A stretch of DNA of 64,000 nucleotides from Streptomyces canus 299MFChir4.1 (GTDB lineage Bacteria; Actinomycetota; Actinomycetes; Streptomycetales; Streptomycetaceae): assembly GCF_000383615.1 (NCBI RefSeq), contig NZ_KB911597.1:1-64000 (forward strand). Direction: 5' to 3'. Position 1 is the stretch's first letter, and every line of letters begins with the position of its first letter. Under the pieces are notes generated by a model. The model worked only from the letters and a program-made list of their open reading frames with translations. It was not told the DNA's origin and made no database searches. Made by a program: the position numbers and the translations under genes. This document shows positions 1 through 9,329 of the stretch, in pieces.

Positions 1-107
1 ACTCACCCGTTCGCCACTAATCCCCACCGAAGTGGTTCATCGTTCGACTTGCATGTGTTAAGCACGCCGCCAGCGTTCGTCCTGAGCCAGGATCAAACTC
101 TCCGTGA
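1..107 (-). rRNA. rrs: 16S rRNA, 5' end (partial)
   Basis: Read on the minus strand, this is the first part of a bacterial small-subunit rRNA. It contains AGAGTTTGATCCTGGCTCAG, the universal 27F primer site, followed by the usual ACGAACGCTGGCGGCGTGC block and an actinobacterial V1 region. The mature 5' end should lie near position 107 (TCACGGAGAG). The rest of the rRNA operon continues beyond the left edge of the window. Confidence 0.98.
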
Positions 108-599
108 ATGTTTACCCGTAATCGGGTGCACACACACGAGAGCGGAACAACCACCGGAATAAGGCGGTCGTTCACAGCGTCCTCGCTGTGTTTATTTCAA
201 AGGAACCTCGTCCCAGCAGATGCTGGAGACGGGGTATCAACATATCTGGCGTTGATTTTTGGCACGCTGTTGAGTTCTCAAGGAACGGACGCTTCCTTTG
301 TACTCACCCTCTCGGGCTTTCCTCCGGGCGCTTCCCTTCGGTCTTGCGTTTCCGACTCTATCAGATCCTTTCGGGCCTGATTCCCTGTCGGCGGGGCCTT
401 TCGACATTCACTACGTTAGCCGATTCCCTCGGCAACTCATAATCGAGTTCCGCGAGTTCGAATTCAGACGTGCGGGCACGCCGAAATCGTCCCCGCTGAG
501 GGGATGTCGTAGGTAGTGGTTTGGCCGCTCTCGGCTGCTGGCGATCGCCGTAACCGGGTCAAGCGGCTCGGGCTACGTTACGCACCTTCCAAGAGCGAG
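108..599 (-). promoter_or_regulatory. rRNA operon leader and promoter region
   Basis: This 490-base gap upstream of the 16S gene has no credible coding frame and is AT-richer than its surroundings. On the minus strand it holds the conserved Streptomyces rRNA leader segment TTGAGAACTCAACAGCGTGC (about 262-281), thought to act in processing or antitermination. A TAGAGT -10-like box within CTGATAGAGTCGG (355-360) resembles known rrn promoters. Other promoter-like hexamers (TTGACC near 558, TTGCCG near 434) suggest several tandem starts, as in other Streptomyces rrn operons. Exact start sites cannot be fixed by reading. Confidence 0.8.
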
Positions 600-1241
600 T
601 CAACTTGAGCGCCGCCTCGGGGCATGAGCGCGATAGGGGCTCACTGTCGGGTCGTTGGCGACCCAGTAGCGCCAGGGGCGCACGCCTCCCTCGCCGGCCA
701 CCCCGGTCCGCGGACCGTTGAGTACCTGGTCGGAGGGGACCGGAGTACCGGTGAGCATCCTCAGCGGGGTCTCGCCCGGGTCGCATGCGTCCGTGCCGTC
801 CAGGGCCCGGTCCACGCCAAGGGCGGTGGCCAGGCGGGCCGGCCCTTTGGCCAGTTCCTTGTCATTTCGGGCCGAGAGTCGACGTTTGCGTGCCAGCTCG
901 GCGCCTTCGAGGACCTCGCCCGCGCGGAGCAGAACGGCGCTCGCCCGGCCTTCCGGGCCGCACACCAGGTTCATGCAGAACCACATGCCGTAGGTGAAGT
1001 AGACGTACACATGCCCGGGCGGACCGAACATCACGTCGTTGCGGGCCGTGCGGCCGCGGTAGGCGTGGGAGCCGGGGTCGTTCGGACCGTCGTACGCCTC
1101 GACCTCCGTGAGGCGCACCGCGATCGGGCCGTCCGGGGTCGTACGGACGAGGGTGCGGCCGAGGAGGTCGGGGGCGACTTCCAGTACGGGGCGGTCGAAG
1201 AACTCTCGTGGCAGTGGCGTACGGTCCGGGGGCGTGATCAT
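600..1241 (-). CDS. DNA-3-methyladenine glycosylase (AAG/MPG family)
   Basis: Base-excision repair enzyme that removes alkylated purines, 213 residues, close to the usual size for bacterial AAG proteins. The family signature is clear: EVEAY at residues 46-50, where E48 aligns with the catalytic glutamate of human AAG and Y50 with its intercalating-pocket tyrosine. H59 has the spacing of the base-contacting histidine, and GHVYVYFTYGMWFCMN follows at about 76-91. It is transcribed toward the rRNA operon and ends just upstream of its promoter region. Divergent from the Spo0M-like gene. The ATG at 1239-1241 is the natural start. Cytoplasmic. Confidence 0.93.
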   Translation of the reverse strand: MITPPDRTPLPREFFDRPVLEVAPDLLGRTLVRTTPDGPIAVRLTEVEAYDGPNDPGSHAYRGRTARNDVMFGPPGHVYVYFTYGMWFCMNLVCGPEGRASAVLLRAGEVLEGAELARKRRLSARNDKELAKGPARLATALGVDRALDGTDACDPGETPLRMLTGTPVPSDQVLNGPRTGVAGEGGVRPWRYWVANDPTVSPYRAHAPRRRSS

Positions 1242-1382
1242 GGCGTACGAGCGTAGTCCAGACGGGTGTGTGCCAAGGGGTGGTCAAGGGTTCGTCCGCT
1301 TGCCAGGGTGAGGGCGCGGAACCGACCACGGCCGGATCGCGTTTGTAGGGATCAGGAATCCGCGCGTTCTAAGAGGAGAGAC

Positions 1383-2165
1383 ATGGCGTTCAAGAAGCTG
1401 CTCGCGAGCCTGGGGGCCGGTGGGGCTTCGGTGGAGACGGTGTTGACCGAGGTCAACGTCGTTCCGGGTGGTGTCGTCCAGGGCGAGGTGCGGATCCAGG
1501 GTGGGTCCGTCGACCAGGAGATCGAAGGGCTGTCGGTCGGGCTCCAGGCCAAGGTCGAGGTCGAGAGCGGCGACCAGGAGTACAAGCAGGACATCGAGTT
1601 CACGAAGGTCTCGCTCGGCGGTGCCTTCACGCTGCAGGCGAACGCGGTGCACGCGGTGCCGTTCGGTCTGGAGATCCCCTGGGAGACGCCGGTCACGATG
1701 ATCGACGGCCAGGCGCTGCGCGGGATGAACGTCGGTGTCACGACCGAGCTGGCGATCGCGCGTGCCGTGGACTCCGGTGACCTCGATCCCGTCAACGTGC
1801 ACCCGCTGCCGGCGCAGAAGGCGATTCTGGACGCCTTCATGCAGCTGGGCTTCCGCTTCAAGAACGCGGACCTGGAGCGCGGCCACATCCGGGGGACGCG
1901 GCAGCGGCTGCCGTTCTACCAGGAGATCGAGTTCTTCCCGCCGCAGCAGTACCGCGGGCTCAACCAGGTCGAGTTGAGCTTCGTCGCGGACGGCAACGCG
2001 ATGGACGTCATCCTGGAGATGGACAAGAAGCCGGGGCTGTTCAGCGAGGGCAGTGACACCTTCCGGTCCTTCCAGGTGGGGCTACACGACTACCAGAGCA
2101 CCGACTGGGCCGCCTACCTCAACCAGTGGCTGTCCGAGGTCGGCAGCAAGCGCAACTGGTTCTAG
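1383..2165 (+). CDS. Spo0M-like sporulation-control protein
   Basis: 260-residue cytoplasmic protein of the Spo0M family, which has an arrestin-like fold. In Bacillus it affects sporulation and division; its role in Streptomyces is not settled. The start is the ATG at 1383, preceded by AGAGGAGAG. The same frame stays open further upstream, but with a non-conserved, Arg-rich stretch and no ribosome site. The beginning (MAFKKLLASLGAGGASVETVL) and the beta-rich body with a VxGEVxxxGG-type segment fit the family. A YbhB-like gene follows 44 bases downstream and may be cotranscribed. Confidence 0.88.
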   Translation: MAFKKLLASLGAGGASVETVLTEVNVVPGGVVQGEVRIQGGSVDQEIEGLSVGLQAKVEVESGDQEYKQDIEFTKVSLGGAFTLQANAVHAVPFGLEIPWETPVTMIDGQALRGMNVGVTTELAIARAVDSGDLDPVNVHPLPAQKAILDAFMQLGFRFKNADLERGHIRGTRQRLPFYQEIEFFPPQQYRGLNQVELSFVADGNAMDVILEMDKKPGLFSEGSDTFRSFQVGLHDYQSTDWAAYLNQWLSEVGSKRNWF

Positions 2166-2209
2166 GCTCGGGAACTGCTGATTCCGGTAATCGATCAGGA
2201 GGTACCGAG

Positions 2210-2749
2210 GTGACCGAGCTCAAGCGGCGGCCGCTCCCCCATGACTTCCATCCGCCTGTCCCGTCCTTCACCGTGACGAGCGAGGACGTGCAGGAGGGCG
2301 GCACGCTCAAGGACGCTCAGGTCTACGCGGCCGGCAACACCTCTCCGCAGCTGCGCTGGGAGGGGTTCCCGCCGGAGACCAAGAGCTTCGCCGTGACCTG
2401 CTACGACCCCGACGCGCCTACGGGCAGTGGGTTCTGGCACTGGGTCGTGTTCGACATCCCGGCCTCGGTGACCGAGCTGCCGGTCGGTGCGGGCAGCGGC
2501 ACGTTCGAGGGGCTGCCGGAGGGTGCCGTACAGGCGCGGAACGACTACGGGGCGAAGGACTTCGGTGGGGCCGCTCCGCCGGCCGGGGACGGGCCTCACC
2601 GGTACGTCTTCACCGTGTACGCCGTGGACCAGGAGAAGCTCGGGCCGGATGCCGAGGCGTCGCCTGCCGTCGTGGGCTTCAACCTGCGGTTCCACGCGAT
2701 CGCGCGGGCTCAGTTGATCGGTGAGTACGAGGTGCCCGCCGAAGACTGA
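2210..2749 (+). CDS. YbhB/YbcL family Raf-kinase-inhibitor-like protein
   Basis: 179-residue protein of the phosphatidylethanolamine-binding (PEBP) superfamily. The ligand-site signature DPDAPTGSGFWHW lies at residues 66-78, followed by a second conserved block around GPHRYVFTVYA. Bacterial members are small soluble proteins of uncertain function. The GTG at 2210 is chosen because AGGAGGT sits just upstream; the frame extends further 5' only by overlapping the Spo0M-like gene. A strong terminator follows 16 bases after the stop, so this gene ends the transcript. Confidence 0.9.
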   Translation: MTELKRRPLPHDFHPPVPSFTVTSEDVQEGGTLKDAQVYAAGNTSPQLRWEGFPPETKSFAVTCYDPDAPTGSGFWHWVVFDIPASVTELPVGAGSGTFEGLPEGAVQARNDYGAKDFGGAAPPAGDGPHRYVFTVYAVDQEKLGPDAEASPAVVGFNLRFHAIARAQLIGEYEVPAED

Positions 2750-2765
2750 CGTTCATCGGGCGTTT

Positions 2766-2812
2766 GCCCGCCTCTGGTCTTGGAATTGATCAGAGGCGGG
2801 CACTTTTTTATT
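2766..2812 (+). terminator. Rho-independent terminator
   Basis: Perfect 11-bp stem GCCCGCCTCTG (2766-2776) with CAGAGGCGGGC (2791-2801) around a 14-base loop, followed by ACTTTTTTATT. This is a classic intrinsic terminator for the YbhB-like gene, with an unusually T-rich tail for this organism. Confidence 0.92.
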
Positions 2813-2901
2813 GCGTTGTCCATCTCGGCGTGCCCGGCCAGAGTTGATCCAAGCCCAAGCCCGCCGAGGGGTGGGCCGGTGCACATGGGAGGTGGGCTGA
2901 C

Positions 2902-3408
2902 ATGCGGGACACGCTGGTACTGAACGCGAGCTTCGAGCCGCTGTCGACGGTGACGTTGAACCGAGCCGTCGTTCTGGTGCTTCAGGACAAGGCCGTCGTC
3001 GAGCAGTCCCACCCCGAACTGCGCATGCGCGGAGCCGCGGTCGACATACCGGCGCCCCGGGTGATCAGGTTGTGCAGGTATGTGCGGGTGCCCTTCCGAA
3101 GACAAGCCCCCTGGTCCCGGCGGGGTGTTCTGGTGCGTGACCGGCACAGGTGCGCGTACTGCGGGCGGCGGGCGACGACCGTGGACCATGTGGTGCCGCG
3201 GTCGCAGGGTGGTCAGGACACCTGGCTGAACACAGTGGCCTCCTGCGCGGAGGACAACCACCGCAAGGCGAACCGGACTCCGGCGGAGGCGGGGATGCCG
3301 TTGCTGCGGGAGCCATTCGAGCCGACCCCGGCCGATGCCATGTTGCTGTCCCTGGGGCACGAGGACTTCTCGGCGCTGCCGGAGTGGTTGGCGCGAGAGG
3401 CCGCCTAG
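2902..3408 (+). CDS. HNH endonuclease
   Basis: 168-residue protein with an HNH nuclease domain in its centre. It has the zinc-knuckle pair C84-x2-C87, the DH of the metal site at 95-96, N110, and H120/N124. The N-terminal 75 residues (MRDTLVLNASFEPLSTV) match the standalone HNH proteins common as single copies in actinobacteria. Those are usually not part of a restriction system, and no methylase is adjacent here. DNA cleavage activity is inferred from the motif; the biological role is unknown. Confidence 0.9.
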   Translation: MRDTLVLNASFEPLSTVTLNRAVVLVLQDKAVVEQSHPELRMRGAAVDIPAPRVIRLCRYVRVPFRRQAPWSRRGVLVRDRHRCAYCGRRATTVDHVVPRSQGGQDTWLNTVASCAEDNHRKANRTPAEAGMPLLREPFEPTPADAMLLSLGHEDFSALPEWLAREAA

Positions 3409-3458
3409 CCGTCTGCCGGGATCTCTTCGGTCGCGGCTGCGGGTGCGTCGTGGCTTGT

Positions 3459-3500
3459 CGCGCGGTTCCCCGCGCCCCTGGGTGGGTGCGGGGAACCTTT
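3459..3500. terminator. Hairpin carrying the CCCCGCGCCCCT interspersed repeat
   Basis: Stem GGTTCCCCGC (3464-3473) with GCGGGGAACC (3488-3497), then TTTCGTTT. It lies between the convergent HNH and SPFH genes and can serve both. The loop side contains the CCCCGCGCCCCT core that recurs at 49 kb and twice at 60 kb. Confidence 0.75.
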
Positions 3501-3514
3501 CGTTTGCCGTCCTG

Positions 3515-4453
3515 TCAGTCGATCTTCGGGGTCTCCCGGCGTTCCGCGCCGCCGTTGCCTCCGCCCGAACCGCCGCCGAAGTTGCCGAAGTTGCCCATCG
3601 CGCCGGAGAGGCCCTTGAGGGCGTCGCCGATTTCGCTGGGGACGATCCAGAGCTTGTTGGCGTCGCCCTCGGCGATCTTCGGGAGCATCTGGAGGTACTG
3701 GTAGGAGAGGAGCTTCTGGTCCGGGTCGCCGGCGTGGATAGCCTCGAAGACCGTGCGGACCGCCTGGGCTTCGCCTTCCGCGCGCAGGGCGGCCGCCTTG
3801 GCCTCACCCTCGGCGCGCAGGATCTGGGACTGCTTCTCACCCTCGGCCGTGAGGATCGCGGCCTGGCGCGTACCTTCGGCGGTGAGGATCGCGGCGCGCT
3901 TGTCACGGTCGGCGCGCATCTGCTTCTCCATCGAGTCCTGGATGGAGGTCGGGGGCTCGATGGCCTTCAGTTCCACGCGGTTGACGCGGATGCCCCACTT
4001 GCCGGTGGCCTCGTCGAGGACGCCGCGCAGGGCCGCGTTGATCTCCTCGCGGGAGGTCAGGGTCCGCTCCAGGTCCATGCCGCCGATGATGTTGCGGAGG
4101 GTGGTGACGGTGAGCTGCTCGATCGCCTGGATGTAGCTGGCGACCTCGTAGGTCGCGGCCCGGGCGTCGGTGACCTGGTAATAGATGACCGTGTCGATGT
4201 TGACCACGAGGTTGTCCTGGGTGATCACCGGCTGCGGCGGGAACGGAACGACCTGTTCGCGCAGGTCGATGCGGTTGCGGATGGTGTCTATGAACGGGAC
4301 GACAATGTTCAGGCCCGCGTTGAGCGTTCGCGTGTAGCGGCCGAAGCGCTCCACGATGGCGGCGCTCGCCTGTGGGATGACCTGGATCGTCTTGATGAGG
4401 GCGATGAAGACCAACACCACCAGGATGATCAAGACGATGATGACCGGTTCCAT
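3515..4453 (-). CDS. SPFH/band-7 (stomatin-like) membrane protein
   Basis: 312 residues: an N-terminal membrane anchor (about 3-22), the SPFH/PHB domain (about 25-200), then a charged helix with repeated AEGE-type heptads (about 195-245), and a Gly/Asn-rich tail. This is the slipin/QmcA-type layout. Such proteins oligomerise into membrane microdomains and typically partner an NfeD protein. Here the NfeD gene lies upstream on the same strand, 130 bases away, supporting that pairing. The substrate and physiological role cannot be read from the sequence. Confidence 0.92.
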   Translation of the reverse strand: MEPVIIVLIILVVLVFIALIKTIQVIPQASAAIVERFGRYTRTLNAGLNIVVPFIDTIRNRIDLREQVVPFPPQPVITQDNLVVNIDTVIYYQVTDARAATYEVASYIQAIEQLTVTTLRNIIGGMDLERTLTSREEINAALRGVLDEATGKWGIRVNRVELKAIEPPTSIQDSMEKQMRADRDKRAAILTAEGTRQAAILTAEGEKQSQILRAEGEAKAAALRAEGEAQAVRTVFEAIHAGDPDQKLLSYQYLQMLPKIAEGDANKLWIVPSEIGDALKGLSGAMGNFGNFGGGSGGGNGGAERRETPKID

Positions 4454-4583
4454 CGTGCTCCCCGTGCCCTTCTCTGCCTCGGCGTTCTCGGAAGATCTTA
4501 TGGTTGTTGAAGATCTTGCTGGTCGAGTCTGACAGACCGTCGCGTAACTCGTGGTGCGTTCGGTTCAGTTGCATCCTGCGAGG

Positions 4584-5015
4584 TCACATGACGATCGCCG
4601 TGGCTCCCTCGATGTCCACGACGTCCACTTCCTGGCCTACTTCGAAGGCACGGTCGGTGTCGAGGGAACGGGCGGACCAGACTTCGCCGGCGAGCTTGAT
4701 CCGGCCACCGCCGCTGTCGACGCGCTCCAGGACGACGGCCTGTCTGCCCTTCAACGCGTCGATGCCCGTGACGAGTTGGGGTCGCTGGGAGCGGTGCCGG
4801 GTCGCGATGGGCCGTACGACGGCGATGAGGGCCACCGAGACGACGGCGAAGACGAGTACCTGGACGACGACGTCACCGCCGAGTCCGGCCGCGAGCGCGG
4901 CGGCGAGGGCGCCCGCCGCGAGCATGCCGAACTCCGGCATCGCGGTCACCACGAGCGGGATTCCGAGCGCTGCCGCGCCGACGAGCCACCACACCCATGC
5001 GTCGATGTCGTTCAC
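4584..5015 (-). CDS. NfeD-like membrane protein
   Basis: 143 residues with three hydrophobic segments (about 9-25, 27-47, 49-68) followed by a small beta-rich OB-fold-like domain (about 80-143, with GRQAVVLERVDSGGGRIKLA). This is the short NfeD type, lacking the ClpP-like protease part. NfeD proteins work with SPFH scaffolds, and the downstream gene encodes one. An ABC ATPase gene lies 93 bases upstream on the same strand. Confidence 0.88.
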   Translation of the reverse strand: MNDIDAWVWWLVGAAALGIPLVVTAMPEFGMLAAGALAAALAAGLGGDVVVQVLVFAVVSVALIAVVRPIATRHRSQRPQLVTGIDALKGRQAVVLERVDSGGGRIKLAGEVWSARSLDTDRAFEVGQEVDVVDIEGATAIVM

Positions 5016-5108
5016 ATGGTCATGGTAGGTCCGGGGGTACCGCCGCGGACAGGGCGCGATGGAGCGGGACGGGCTTCTTACCCTTGTTTTTGCGGGGACT
5101 TCACGTGA

Positions 5109-5906
<798 letters not shown>

Positions 5907-6045
5907 GAGCGCGTTGTCTCCCCTTGCAGTGTGACGGTGTCGACGTCTCGGCTGTCGCGTGCGCGCTTTTGGGCGCAGCCCTCGATGAAATCTACGCCAC
6001 CGGTCGGCGGCTCCCGTCCAGTGGTCCGGTCCTTAGGCTGGGGGC

Positions 6046-6834
6046 ATGTTCTCGGAACCGCGCTCTGGACGCCTTGCCGCTTGGGGAAACGGTCTTTTGG
6101 CCGGACTTGTCTCGCCGGACGACGCCGTGTCGGCGATCGTCGGTGACGATGCCGTGCACCGGGTCGAGGGGCTGCCGGGTGAGCCGGCGGCCGTCGGTCT
6201 GACGCTGACGCTGGGACGGCTTCGGTCGCTCGGCGTGACGGGACTGCGGGTGGCGCTGCCCGCGCCCGGGCATCCGCTGGGGTTGAGCGGGCCGCCGGAG
6301 TTCAACGCGCGGGCGTTGGAGGCGGAGGAGGCGGTGGTCTGTCACGGCGCCGCGCTGGGCCTGGTGCCGGAGGTGTCCGAGGCCGGGCCCGCGGGTGATG
6401 TGCATGTCGAGGTGGTGTGGCAGGTGCTGCCGGTGCGGGAGGCTCCGCCGGCGGACGTTCCCTCGCTGGGCGAGGCCGAGCGGGAGCTCGCGGAGGCCCT
6501 GCGGGAGGCGACGGAGGTGTTGTCGCGGCTGGACGTGGCCGCGTCGGGGCCGGTGGCGGAGGCGGCGATCGGGGCGTACCGGGCTCGGGCCGAGCGGGGG
6601 CGGGAGGTGCTGGCGCCGGGGTATCCGCCCAGGGCGGTGCGGGTGCTGGAGCTCGCTCAGCGGGTGGGGTTGTTGGTGTCGCTGGCCCACGAGAGGGGGC
6701 ACGGGGGTGCGGTGAGCTCCGCCGAGATGCGGGCTCGGGGGGAGGCCTTGCGGCCGGTGGAGCGGACGGGGCGGCGGGCGCAGGTGGCCGCTTACAACGC
6801 GTACGTGGAGGAGTTGGAGCGAGGGGTGCGGTGA
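6046..6834 (+). CDS. Conserved hypothetical protein
   Basis: 262 residues, soluble, rich in Ala, Gly, Glu and Arg, with strong GC3 coding bias. I do not recognise a catalytic motif. The first half looks like a mixed alpha/beta fold (GLRVALPAPGHPLGL). The second half (about 140-262) is predicted helical with many acidic and basic residues and may form a coiled structure. Divergent from the ABC ATPase gene across 139 bases and convergent with the chaplin gene. Function not assigned. Confidence 0.75.
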   Translation: MFSEPRSGRLAAWGNGLLAGLVSPDDAVSAIVGDDAVHRVEGLPGEPAAVGLTLTLGRLRSLGVTGLRVALPAPGHPLGLSGPPEFNARALEAEEAVVCHGAALGLVPEVSEAGPAGDVHVEVVWQVLPVREAPPADVPSLGEAERELAEALREATEVLSRLDVAASGPVAEAAIGAYRARAERGREVLAPGYPPRAVRVLELAQRVGLLVSLAHERGHGGAVSSAEMRARGEALRPVERTGRRAQVAAYNAYVEELERGVR

Positions 6835-6900
6835 CCGGAGCGGGGCTGGGCGGCGATGGTGGTGAGCGCGCGGCCCAGCGCCCGGGGTGCGCAAACGGAC

Positions 6901-6935
6901 CGGCCTCCCGGGTGCGCGAGGCGCCCGGGAGGCCG
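6901..6935. terminator. Bidirectional hairpin terminator
   Basis: Perfect 12-bp stem CGGCCTCCCGGG (6901-6912) with CCCGGGAGGCCG (6924-6935) and an 11-base loop. It sits between the convergent hypothetical gene and the chaplin gene. There is no T-run, as is usual in Streptomyces. Confidence 0.8.
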
Positions 6936-6961
6936 AAGTCACTGCCCGCTCGGCGGGGACG

Positions 6962-7207
6962 TCAGTGGTTGAGACCGAGGTTGCCGAAGGCGGGGTTCAG
7001 CACGCCGATGACGTTCACGCTGTTGCCGACCGCGTTCACCGGGACGTGCACCGGGGCCTGGACGAGGTTGCCCGAGACGACGCCGGGCGAGCCCACGGCC
7101 TTGCCGTCGGCGTGCGACCCGTCGGTGGCGGAGGCCATACCGGCACCGGCGGCGATCAGCCCGCCGGCCACCATCGTCACGGCCGCTGCCTTCTTCAGGT
7201 TCTTCAC
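6962..7207 (-). CDS. chpE: Chaplin ChpE (short, cysteine-free)
   Basis: 81-residue secreted protein with a signal peptide (KNLKK, hydrophobic core, AxA-type end near residue 27). It then has one chaplin domain with the GNLVQAPVHVPVNAVGNSV and NPAFGN elements. Chaplins assemble into amyloid-like surface films that let aerial hyphae break surface tension. The mature domain has no cysteine; that absence marks ChpE among the short chaplins, which otherwise carry a Cys pair. Start is GTG at 7205-7207 with AGGAGGG 9 bases upstream. ChpE is one of the chaplins retained most widely in the genus. Confidence 0.95.
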   Translation of the reverse strand: MKNLKKAAAVTMVAGGLIAAGAGMASATDGSHADGKAVGSPGVVSGNLVQAPVHVPVNAVGNSVNVIGVLNPAFGNLGLNH

Positions 7208-7363
7208 TTCTAAGCCCTCCTAGCGATTGCCGCGGCAGTCGCCGCAGCACGCACTGGAGAACGGCGGACCTCCACGAAGGATGCGCCATTCGGGGGACAT
7301 TCCCACGACGGTATGAATCTCACTCCGGAGCGGAACCCTCCGTATTGCCGTGCGTCCGAGGGA

Positions 7364-8005
7364 TCAACCGGCCACTCCATGACGAACCGCCCACAATGCC
7401 GCCTGGGTCCGGTCTGCCAGGTCGAGTTTCATCAGGATGTTCGAGACGTGCGTCTTGACGGTCTTCTCGGAGAGGACCAGCGCACGGGCGATCTCCCGGT
7501 TGGAGCGGCCGTCCGCGATCAGTCCGAGCACCTCGCGCTCCCGCTCGGTGAGCGAACCGCCTCTGCCCTGGCCGGAGTTGTTCTCCTCCTGGGACAACAG
7601 GGCGCCCGCGACCTCGGGTTGCAGCAGGATGTGCCCGGCGTGCACGGAGCGGATGGCGCCGGCGAGGGCGTCGGGGTCGACGTCCTTGTAGACGTATCCC
7701 GCGGCGCCCGCGCGCAGGGCCGGGACCACCGTGCGCTGTTCGGTGAAGCTGGTGACGATCAGCACGCGCGCGGGGTTGTTCAGTTCGCGCAGTTTGCGCA
7801 GGGCTTCGATGCCGTCCATGCCCGGCATCTTGACGTCCATGAGGACGATGTCGGGCTTCAGCTCCTCGGCGCGCGCGACGCCCTCGGAGCCGTCGGCGGC
7901 CTCGCCCACGACCTCTATGTCGTCCTGCACTTCGAGGAAGGTGCGCAGTCCCCGGCGGACGACCTGGTGGTCGTCGACGAGCAGGACCCTGATCGCGTCA
8001 GCCAC
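7364..8005 (-). CDS. NarL/LuxR-type response regulator
   Basis: 213 residues. The receiver domain (about 5-120) has acidic pair D11/D12 and phosphoacceptor D57 within VLMDVKMPG. The C-terminal LuxR-type helix-turn-helix (about 148-210) is LTEREREVLGLIADGRSN followed by EIARALVLSEKTVKTHV. Its start overlaps the end of the histidine kinase gene by 8 bases, so the two are cotranscribed and probably translationally coupled. Targets unknown; the chaplin gene lies immediately downstream behind its own promoter gap. Confidence 0.94.
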   Translation of the reverse strand: MADAIRVLLVDDHQVVRRGLRTFLEVQDDIEVVGEAADGSEGVARAEELKPDIVLMDVKMPGMDGIEALRKLRELNNPARVLIVTSFTEQRTVVPALRAGAAGYVYKDVDPDALAGAIRSVHAGHILLQPEVAGALLSQEENNSGQGRGGSLTEREREVLGLIADGRSNREIARALVLSEKTVKTHVSNILMKLDLADRTQAALWAVRHGVAG

Positions 8006-9143
8006 CGGGGACCTCCATCTCGATCGTGGTGCCCTTGCCGGGCGCCGATTCCACGGTCAGCGTGCCGCCGACCCCACTGGTGCGGTCCCGCATGGAGACC
8101 AGGCCGAGGTGGCGTCCCGCGCGGCGGATCGCCTTCGGTTCGAAGCCGCTGCCGTCGTCCGTGACGCGCAGCACGGCTCCGCTGCCGCGCCGGTCCAGGG
8201 TCACGTCGACATGGTCGGCTCCCGAGTGCCGCAGCGCGTTGTGCAGGGCCTCCTGGGCGACGCGGAGCATGGCCTCCTCCTGGGCGGCCGGCAGTGCGCG
8301 GAAGTTGTGGGCGGCGAAGGTCACGCGCGCGCTGTGGGCGCGGTCCAGGACCTGGATCTGGGTGCGCAGGGTGGCGGTGAGGCCGTCCTCGTCCAGGGCG
8401 GCGGGGCGCAACTCGACGACGGCGGCGCGCAGTTCGTCGGCGGCTTCGGCGGCGAGCACGGCCACCTGGTGCAGTTCGCCCTTGGCGCGGGAGGGGTCGC
8501 GGTCGACGAGGGCGGCGGCGGCCTGGGCGGTCAGGCGCAGGGAGAAGAGCTTCTGGCTGACCGCGTCGTGCAGTTCGTGGGCGAGGCGGGAGCGCTCCTC
8601 GGCGATCGTGAGCTCGCGGCTGCGTTCGTAGAGGCGGGCGTTGGTGAGGGCGATCGCGGCGTGCTGGGCGAGGATCGCGAGGAGTTCCTCGTCCTCCTCG
8701 GTGAAGCCGCAACTGCCTTCCGGCTTTGAACAGTTCTTGTTGGCGAGGAAGAGGGCGCCGATGACCTCGTCGCCGTCGCGGATCGGCAGGCCCAGGAAGT
8801 CGACCAGGTCGGGGTGGGCGGACGGCCAGCCCTCGAAGCGGGGGTCCTTGCGGACGTCGGCCAGGCGCTCGGGCGTTGCCTCGTGGAGCATCGCGGCGAG
8901 GATGCCGTGCTGGCGCGGAAGCGGGCCGATGGCCTTCCACTGCGCGTCGCTGACACCGTCGACCACGAACTGGGCGAAGCCGCCGTGGTCGTCCGGGACG
9001 CCGAGGGCGGCGTACTGCGCGTCGAGCAGTTCGCGGGCCGAGGCGACGATCGTCTTGAGGACGTCACGCACCTCCAGGTGCCTGCTCATGGCCAGCAGCG
9101 CGGAGCTCACCGCGGCGAGGCCGGACCGGGGACCTTGACTCAT
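7998..9143 (-). CDS. GAF-domain sensor histidine kinase
   Basis: 381-residue cytosolic kinase without membrane segments. It has a GAF domain (about 22-170), a HisKA_3 dimerisation helix with ERSRLAHELHD (probable phospho-His H192), and an HATPase_c domain with EALHNALRHS and DDGSGF motifs. The architecture resembles DevS/NreB-type kinases that sense ligands through GAF. The GAF domain has two cysteines (138, 145), but I see nothing that proves haem or Fe-S binding. Paired with the downstream NarL-type regulator. Confidence 0.93.
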   Translation of the reverse strand: MSQGPRSGLAAVSSALLAMSRHLEVRDVLKTIVASARELLDAQYAALGVPDDHGGFAQFVVDGVSDAQWKAIGPLPRQHGILAAMLHEATPERLADVRKDPRFEGWPSAHPDLVDFLGLPIRDGDEVIGALFLANKNCSKPEGSCGFTEEDEELLAILAQHAAIALTNARLYERSRELTIAEERSRLAHELHDAVSQKLFSLRLTAQAAAALVDRDPSRAKGELHQVAVLAAEAADELRAAVVELRPAALDEDGLTATLRTQIQVLDRAHSARVTFAAHNFRALPAAQEEAMLRVAQEALHNALRHSGADHVDVTLDRRGSGAVLRVTDDGSGFEPKAIRRAGRHLGLVSMRDRTSGVGGTLTVESAPGKGTTIEMEVPGG

Positions 9144-9329
9144 GCCCTCAGAGTACGGGCGGGGTGTGACAGCGCGGATCGGACCTGTGACGGCTCCCGG
9201 CTAGGGCGGACGGCCTAGGGCGAAGGGCCCCACCGCTCTGCGGCCCGCGTCCGAGGCGGCCGGGACGACCGCGTTCCTACGTTGGGGGCACGCCGATCAG
9301 GAGGCGTGGAGGACGAGGGGACGTGTGTC

